Assembly (NCBI GenBank): GCA_902470455.1
Contig: CABRGI010000015.1
Coordinates: 1-9,647 of the forward strand
From: an uncultured Parvimonas sp.
GTDB lineage: Bacteria > Bacillota > Clostridia > Tissierellales > Peptoniphilaceae
Direction: 5' to 3'
DNA length: 9,647 nucleotides
This document shows, in pieces, positions 7,187-9,647 of this stretch (within the stretch, counting starts at the first letter, position 1; each line of letters opens with the position of its first letter). Both the position numbers and the translations under genes were made by a program. Below the pieces are notes generated by a model. It did no database searches. It saw nothing but the letters and a program-made list of their open reading frames with translations, and was not told where the DNA came from.

Positions 7187-7768
7187 ATGGAAGAAAAAAA
7201 GAAATTTCAAATTAAAGATTTAATTATTACAGCACTAATGGTGTTATGCTCACAGGTTTTATATAGAGTGTTATCTTTTCTGTTCATATCGCCATACACA
7301 ATGCTATTAGTAGTTCCGATATGGTCAATTATTGGAGCAATTGCCTATTTCTTAGTACCGGTAAAAACAAAAAATCCATGGATGATTTTATTATTTTGTG
7401 TACTTACAAGCATTATAGGTTTTTATCCACCATATATCATTAGTTGCATATTTGCCGGGATTATAGCTATGTTGATTGCAAGAACAAAAGGGATTGGCAA
7501 TTATAAAGGATTAACAATTGGATATATGATATTTTGTGTTCTTGCCGGCTTTGGTGGAATGTATGTACCATTTCTTTTTTATGCAGATCAAACACTTAAA
7601 TCTTATGAAAAAATGTTTGGGAGCGAATATTTAGGTACATTAACTAAAATTGTTTCTCCTATGACTACAGTAATGATGCTTATTTTAATAGCTATTTGCG
7701 GATTGATTGGAGCAGTGATTTCCAAGAAATTATTGAAGAAGCATTTTGAAAAAGCAGGGATTATTTAG
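7187..7768 (+). CDS. MptD-like (Trep_Strep) ECF transporter S component
   Basis: 193 residues, strongly hydrophobic, with about six membrane helices (roughly 10-32, 37-57, 64-78, 81-96, 108-132, 156-180) and a basic cytoplasmic end (KKLLKKHFEKAGII). No cleavable signal peptide. ATG follows AAGGAG (7174-7179) by 7 nt, 17 bp after ecfT. The size, helix pattern and C-terminus fit the MptD/Trep_Strep family of putative S components, which bind the ligand at the outer side and toppled in the membrane deliver it inward. The ligand of this family is not established as far as I know. It is last in the cassette; a paralogue's tail stands at 1-149. It has the dedicated (group I) arrangement, with its own A and T proteins next to it. 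Confidence 0.87.
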   Translation: MEEKKKFQIKDLIITALMVLCSQVLYRVLSFLFISPYTMLLVVPIWSIIGAIAYFLVPVKTKNPWMILLFCVLTSIIGFYPPYIISCIFAGIIAMLIARTKGIGNYKGLTIGYMIFCVLAGFGGMYVPFLFYADQTLKSYEKMFGSEYLGTLTKIVSPMTTVMMLILIAICGLIGAVISKKLLKKHFEKAGII

Positions 7769-7803
7769 AATTTTTTATAGATGAAATTGGAGGAGGAATA
7801 ATA

Positions 7804-7863
7804 ATGGAAATGATAAGATGCAATATTACAATCAATCAAATTATTTCACCTTTCCACATTTAG
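7804..7863 (+). pseudogene. Tiny ORF after the second S component; frame-shifted counterpart of the 191-298 ORF
   Basis: GGAGGAGGA (7789-7797) stands 6 nt before ATG 7804, but the frame closes at TAG 7861-7863 after 19 codons. From about 7842 a shifted frame reads YFTFPHLEILLCSNILL, resembling the YLFLCLDLLLSSNI part of the peptide at 191-298. The surrounding bases also match (a TAGCAATAT block in both). This looks like the same small gene or leader with a frameshift. Function unknown. Confidence 0.35.
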
Positions 7864-7942
7864 AAATACTTTTATGTAGCAATATCTTGTTATAAAAAAC
7901 AGTTAAATAGAAAAAATAATAAAACATTAGGTTTTAAGTCGA

Positions 7943-7982
7943 GAGGGCTTTTTACGCCAAAGTGTAGAAGTCCTCCTTTGTT
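7943..7982 (+). terminator. Two-tier hairpin (copy 2) after the ECF operon
   Basis: GAGGGCTT (7943-7950) pairs with AAGTCCTC (7968-7975); the one change from copy 1 (A to G at 7947) keeps pairing as a G-T wobble. The inner TACGC-CAAA-GTGTA stem is identical. The T-run is interrupted (CTTTGTTATT), so it should terminate less well than the copy at 333-373. It is the only terminator-like structure after the S component and so may end the operon. Confidence 0.65.
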
Positions 7983-8028
7983 ATTATCAGAAAACAAAAA
8001 CAGAAAAATAAAAAGGGAGGAACACACA

Positions 8029-8247
8029 ATGGATAAGAAAGAATATTTCCTTTATGTCAAAGGAAAAGCGGTTAAGGTCAGTGAAGAATTCTATAAAGCT
8101 TATTGGAAGATAACCGAGCATGAAAAATATCTTCAGAGAAAGGATTAGAAGTAAGGCGTGATGCCATTTTCAACACTGGATAACGATGGATACTTTGTAG
8201 ACAATATCATAGATGAGACAGTTGCGTTATTGTCCAAACTTAATTAA
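8029..8247 (+). pseudogene. Broken sigma-like regulatory gene of a mobile element (copy 2)
   Basis: After AAAAGGGAGG (8011-8020), ATG 8029 opens a 39-residue frame (MDKKEYFLYVKGKAV, later VSEEFYKAYWKITEHEKYLQ) that stops at TAG 8146 and TAA 8152. The same frame then continues MPFSTLDNDGYFVDNIIDETV from 8161 and ends ALLSKLN at TAA 8245. YKAYWKITEHEKYLQRKD followed by PFSxLDxxGxFVDNI is, from memory, the N-terminal half of small sigma-70-like regulators in Firmicute conjugative elements. The helix-turn-helix half expected after it is missing, so the gene is truncated as well as interrupted. A shortened 39-residue peptide could still be made. It shares its N-terminus and upstream hairpin with the fragment at 418. 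Confidence 0.65.
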
Positions 8248-8364
8248 GGGAAACATTAGATTAGTAAACTACACCTCTATATCTTGAGGATGAGATGTGT
8301 AATTATAGTATGGATTTAAAGAAGATTATTGCTAAAAATGAGAAAGAAGGATATTATACGAGAA

Positions 8365-8688
8365 ATGAGAATTATTCAAACATTGACAGAGTATCAAATG
8401 ATTAAAGAGAAAGAAAAGTTTAGTTTATTTTTGTTTGGTTCACAGGCTTGTGCTCCGTGCAAAGCACTTAAGGAAAAAATTACAATTTGGAGTGGGACAC
8501 ATCCTCAAGTGTTCACTGGCTATGTATCAATAGAGAATAATATTTCACTTGCAGCACAAGAAAACATTCTGGGAGCACCTGCAGTACTAGCTTTTGTTGA
8601 AGGGAAAGAAGCGGTACGAAAAATTGGATATTTCAGCCTTGAAGAAGTGTTTACCGCATTGGATAGATATATATCATACAGTGATTAA
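8365..8688 (+). CDS. Small thioredoxin-like protein with a CAPC site
   Basis: 107 residues from ATG 8365. FSLFLFGSQACAPCKALKEKI (read in two parts: FSLFLFGSQA and CAPCKALKEKI) is the thioredoxin strand plus active-site helix, with CAPC at 29-32 in place of the usual CGPC. The cis-proline comes in ENILGAPAVLAF (Pro72), and the end is a helix ending in SYSD. The start at 8365 gives normal thioredoxin length and begins with the expected first strand (MRIIQTLTEYQ); ATG 8338 or TTG 8329 would add 9 or 12 residues, and ATG 8398 would lose the first strand. AGAAGG (8345-8350) is a somewhat distant ribosome site. No signal peptide or lipobox, so it is cytoplasmic. Trp before the site is absent (Gln-Ala), so redox behaviour may differ from housekeeping thioredoxin. 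No reductase is next to it. Confidence 0.75.
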   Translation: MRIIQTLTEYQMIKEKEKFSLFLFGSQACAPCKALKEKITIWSGTHPQVFTGYVSIENNISLAAQENILGAPAVLAFVEGKEAVRKIGYFSLEEVFTALDRYISYSD

Positions 8689-8708
8689 AGTAAGCCAAAC
8701 TTATTTTG

Positions 8709-8756
8709 TTATCAAAGAAATTATCAGAATTAAAAAAAAAAGTTAATATTTGATAA
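8709..8756. repeat. Inverted repeat upstream of the 188-residue gene
   Basis: TTATCAAA (8709-8716) and TTTGATAA (8749-8756) are perfect 8-bp inverted arms separated by 32 bp of very A-rich DNA. The 98-bp gap 8689-8785 has no clear consensus promoter, though TAATAT (8744-8749) could serve as a -10 box. It may be a regulatory site for the gene at 8786, or chance in AT-rich DNA. Confidence 0.25.
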
Positions 8757-8785
8757 ATTGTTTATTAAGATTTGGAGGTTTGTAG

Positions 8786-9352
8786 ATGTATATATTGGAA
8801 TTATATCAAAATAATTATTCAAAAGAATTAGTAGTATTTGATTCTTTAAAAGAAGGAAAAGAATTCGTATCTAAAATACCCGGATATACCATAGAAAAAG
8901 AAGAAACTATAGAATATGAATATTTTAATCCTAAAAACATACCGGATTATATGGAAATTATCTTTAAAGAAAATATTGTACCACTATCCAGATTTATGTT
9001 TGACCCTGAAGAAAATGTTGAAATTATTTGGAAAGAAATTTCTAATCTATCAGTTAAAAAAGATAAAATTATAGAAGGATATTCAAAAATAGATGCCTAT
9101 GTAATTAACAACGAAGAAGTAAAAGATTATATTGAAGAAAGAGAAAATAAATATAATAAGATAAAAGATTTATTAGAAACAAAAGGATATGAAGTAGAAA
9201 GAAGCTTTTTCGGAAGTGAAGATGGCGAAGCAATTCTATACAGAAAAAAAGAAACGGAAGATTGGCACTTTCTATGCCACTTAGACCCAGGATTTCTAGA
9301 TATAGAAGATTTAGAAGGATATGTTAAGGAAATAATAGAGGATTTGTTGTAA
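8786..9352 (+). CDS. Acidic cytoplasmic protein of unknown function (188 aa)
   Basis: ATG 8786 follows GGAGG (8775-8779) with good spacing. The protein is rich in Glu, Lys, Ile and Tyr, has no signal peptide or membrane helix, and alternates charged helices with short strands. The N-terminal part (MYILELYQ, SLKEGKEFVSKIPGY) and the C-terminal part (GYEVERSFFGSEDGEAILYRK, quoted only in outline, then DWHFLCHLDPGF) look like a compact alpha/beta fold. I do not recognise a family. Its size, acidity and soluble nature resemble immunity proteins, but no toxin is visible here, so that is only a thought. It is 31 bp ahead of the next gene, so the two may share a transcript. Its codon use is more AGA/ATA/GAA-biased than the transport genes, which hints at a different origin. 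Confidence 0.75.
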   Translation: MYILELYQNNYSKELVVFDSLKEGKEFVSKIPGYTIEKEETIEYEYFNPKNIPDYMEIIFKENIVPLSRFMFDPEENVEIIWKEISNLSVKKDKIIEGYSKIDAYVINNEEVKDYIEERENKYNKIKDLLETKGYEVERSFFGSEDGEAILYRKKETEDWHFLCHLDPGFLDIEDLEGYVKEIIEDLL

Positions 9353-9382
9353 ATTTGTATGATTTTTAGAGGAGAAAATAAT

Positions 9383-9647
9383 ATGAGCACACTGGATTCA
9401 ATAATTAATTCGTCAAAAAAATTTTATGAGTGTTTGAATAATGGTGAAAATGGTAGATATCGTTCATGGGAGCATTGCTATTCGTATTTTATGAAATATC
9501 GTGGACAAAAAGATGTTGATTACGATTATTTAAGTTTGCATCTTGCTTTTTATTTAGCAAGCTGGGGAATGTATCGTGGTTCATCGTTTTTGCTACAAAA
9601 AGATTATAGAGTACATATACCTGTGTCAAAGAAATTGTTAAGTACAA
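9383..9647 (+). CDS. Conserved protein of unknown function, N-terminal 88 residues (3' end outside window)
   Basis: ATG 9383 follows AGAGGAG (9368-9374). The visible part starts MSTLDSIINSSKKFYECL, then RYRSWEHCYSYF, and has LAFYLASWGMYRGSSFLLQK (residues 54-73 approximately). I recall very similar sequences annotated as hypothetical proteins across Firmicutes and Fusobacteria, often scattered in accessory regions, but know of no function. It is rich in Trp, Tyr and Phe and has no signal peptide; the hydrophobic stretch is short and mixed with Trp/Arg/Tyr, so it is more likely buried core than a membrane helix. It runs off the window in an open frame. It probably follows the 188-residue gene in one transcript. 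Confidence 0.8.
   Translation, partial: MSTLDSIINSSKKFYECLNNGENGRYRSWEHCYSYFMKYRGQKDVDYDYLSLHLAFYLASWGMYRGSSFLLQKDYRVHIPVSKKLLST

Noticed and set aside
8260..8300. Hairpin-like CCTC/GAGG and TACAC/GTGTA pairs before the thioredoxin-like gene
   Set aside because: Arms are only 4-5 bp and not followed by a T-run, so no terminator or riboswitch can be supported.
1..9647. CRISPR arrays, tRNA or rRNA genes, insertion-sequence transposase
   Set aside because: No regularly spaced repeats, no cloverleaf with a CCA-type end, no rRNA-like conserved stretch and no transposase or integrase motif were seen.

Overview
The window is AT-rich DNA of a low-GC Firmicute (or an exchange partner of one), with strong GGAGG-type ribosome sites, TTG and GTG starts beside ATG, and all supported genes on the + strand. 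It looks like the accessory part of an integrated mobile element. Evidence: fragments of a conjugative-element-style sigma-like regulatory gene occur twice, a conserved hairpin occurs twice, and a complete transport cassette sits between the two copies. I cannot name a genus.

Layout. 1-149 is the 3' end of an ECF transporter substrate-binding (S) component whose gene begins outside the window. 150-681 holds a tiny ORF, a strong hairpin and a broken sigma-like gene. 682-7768 is one cassette: promoter with a long palindrome, TetR-family repressor (778-1419), two half-size ABC permease/ATPase proteins forming a likely heterodimer (1478-3229, 3230-4954), then a full ECF transporter: fused double ATPase (4963-6471), transmembrane EcfT (6468-7169) and an MptD/Trep_Strep-type S component (7187-7768). 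The genes overlap, abut or lie less than about 60 bp apart, so they form one operon. 7769-8247 repeats the pattern seen after the first S component: tiny ORF, near-identical hairpin, and another broken copy of the sigma-like gene. 8310-8688 has a small thioredoxin-like protein. 8786-9352 and 9383-end are two genes of unknown function that probably belong to a neighbouring unit.

How it works together. The TetR protein probably binds the 35-bp palindrome over its own -10 box and so controls the whole operon. The ABC pair carries D-loop sequences (ADPENE/VDPENE) like those of the YbtP/YbtQ-IrtA/IrtB metallophore importers. With the ECF module, this suggests regulated uptake of one chelate-type or vitamin-like ligand (inference); drug efflux by the ABC pair is the main alternative. 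No biosynthesis genes are present, so scavenging of a foreign molecule is plausible.

The most interesting points are: (1) the S-component end, hairpin and sigma-gene fragment flanking the cassette on both sides, implying tandem or nested capture of ECF cassettes at one site; (2) a 32-nt identical hairpin core whose 3' arm is also complementary to the downstream ribosome site, suggesting an attenuator; (3) the large symmetrical operator candidate.
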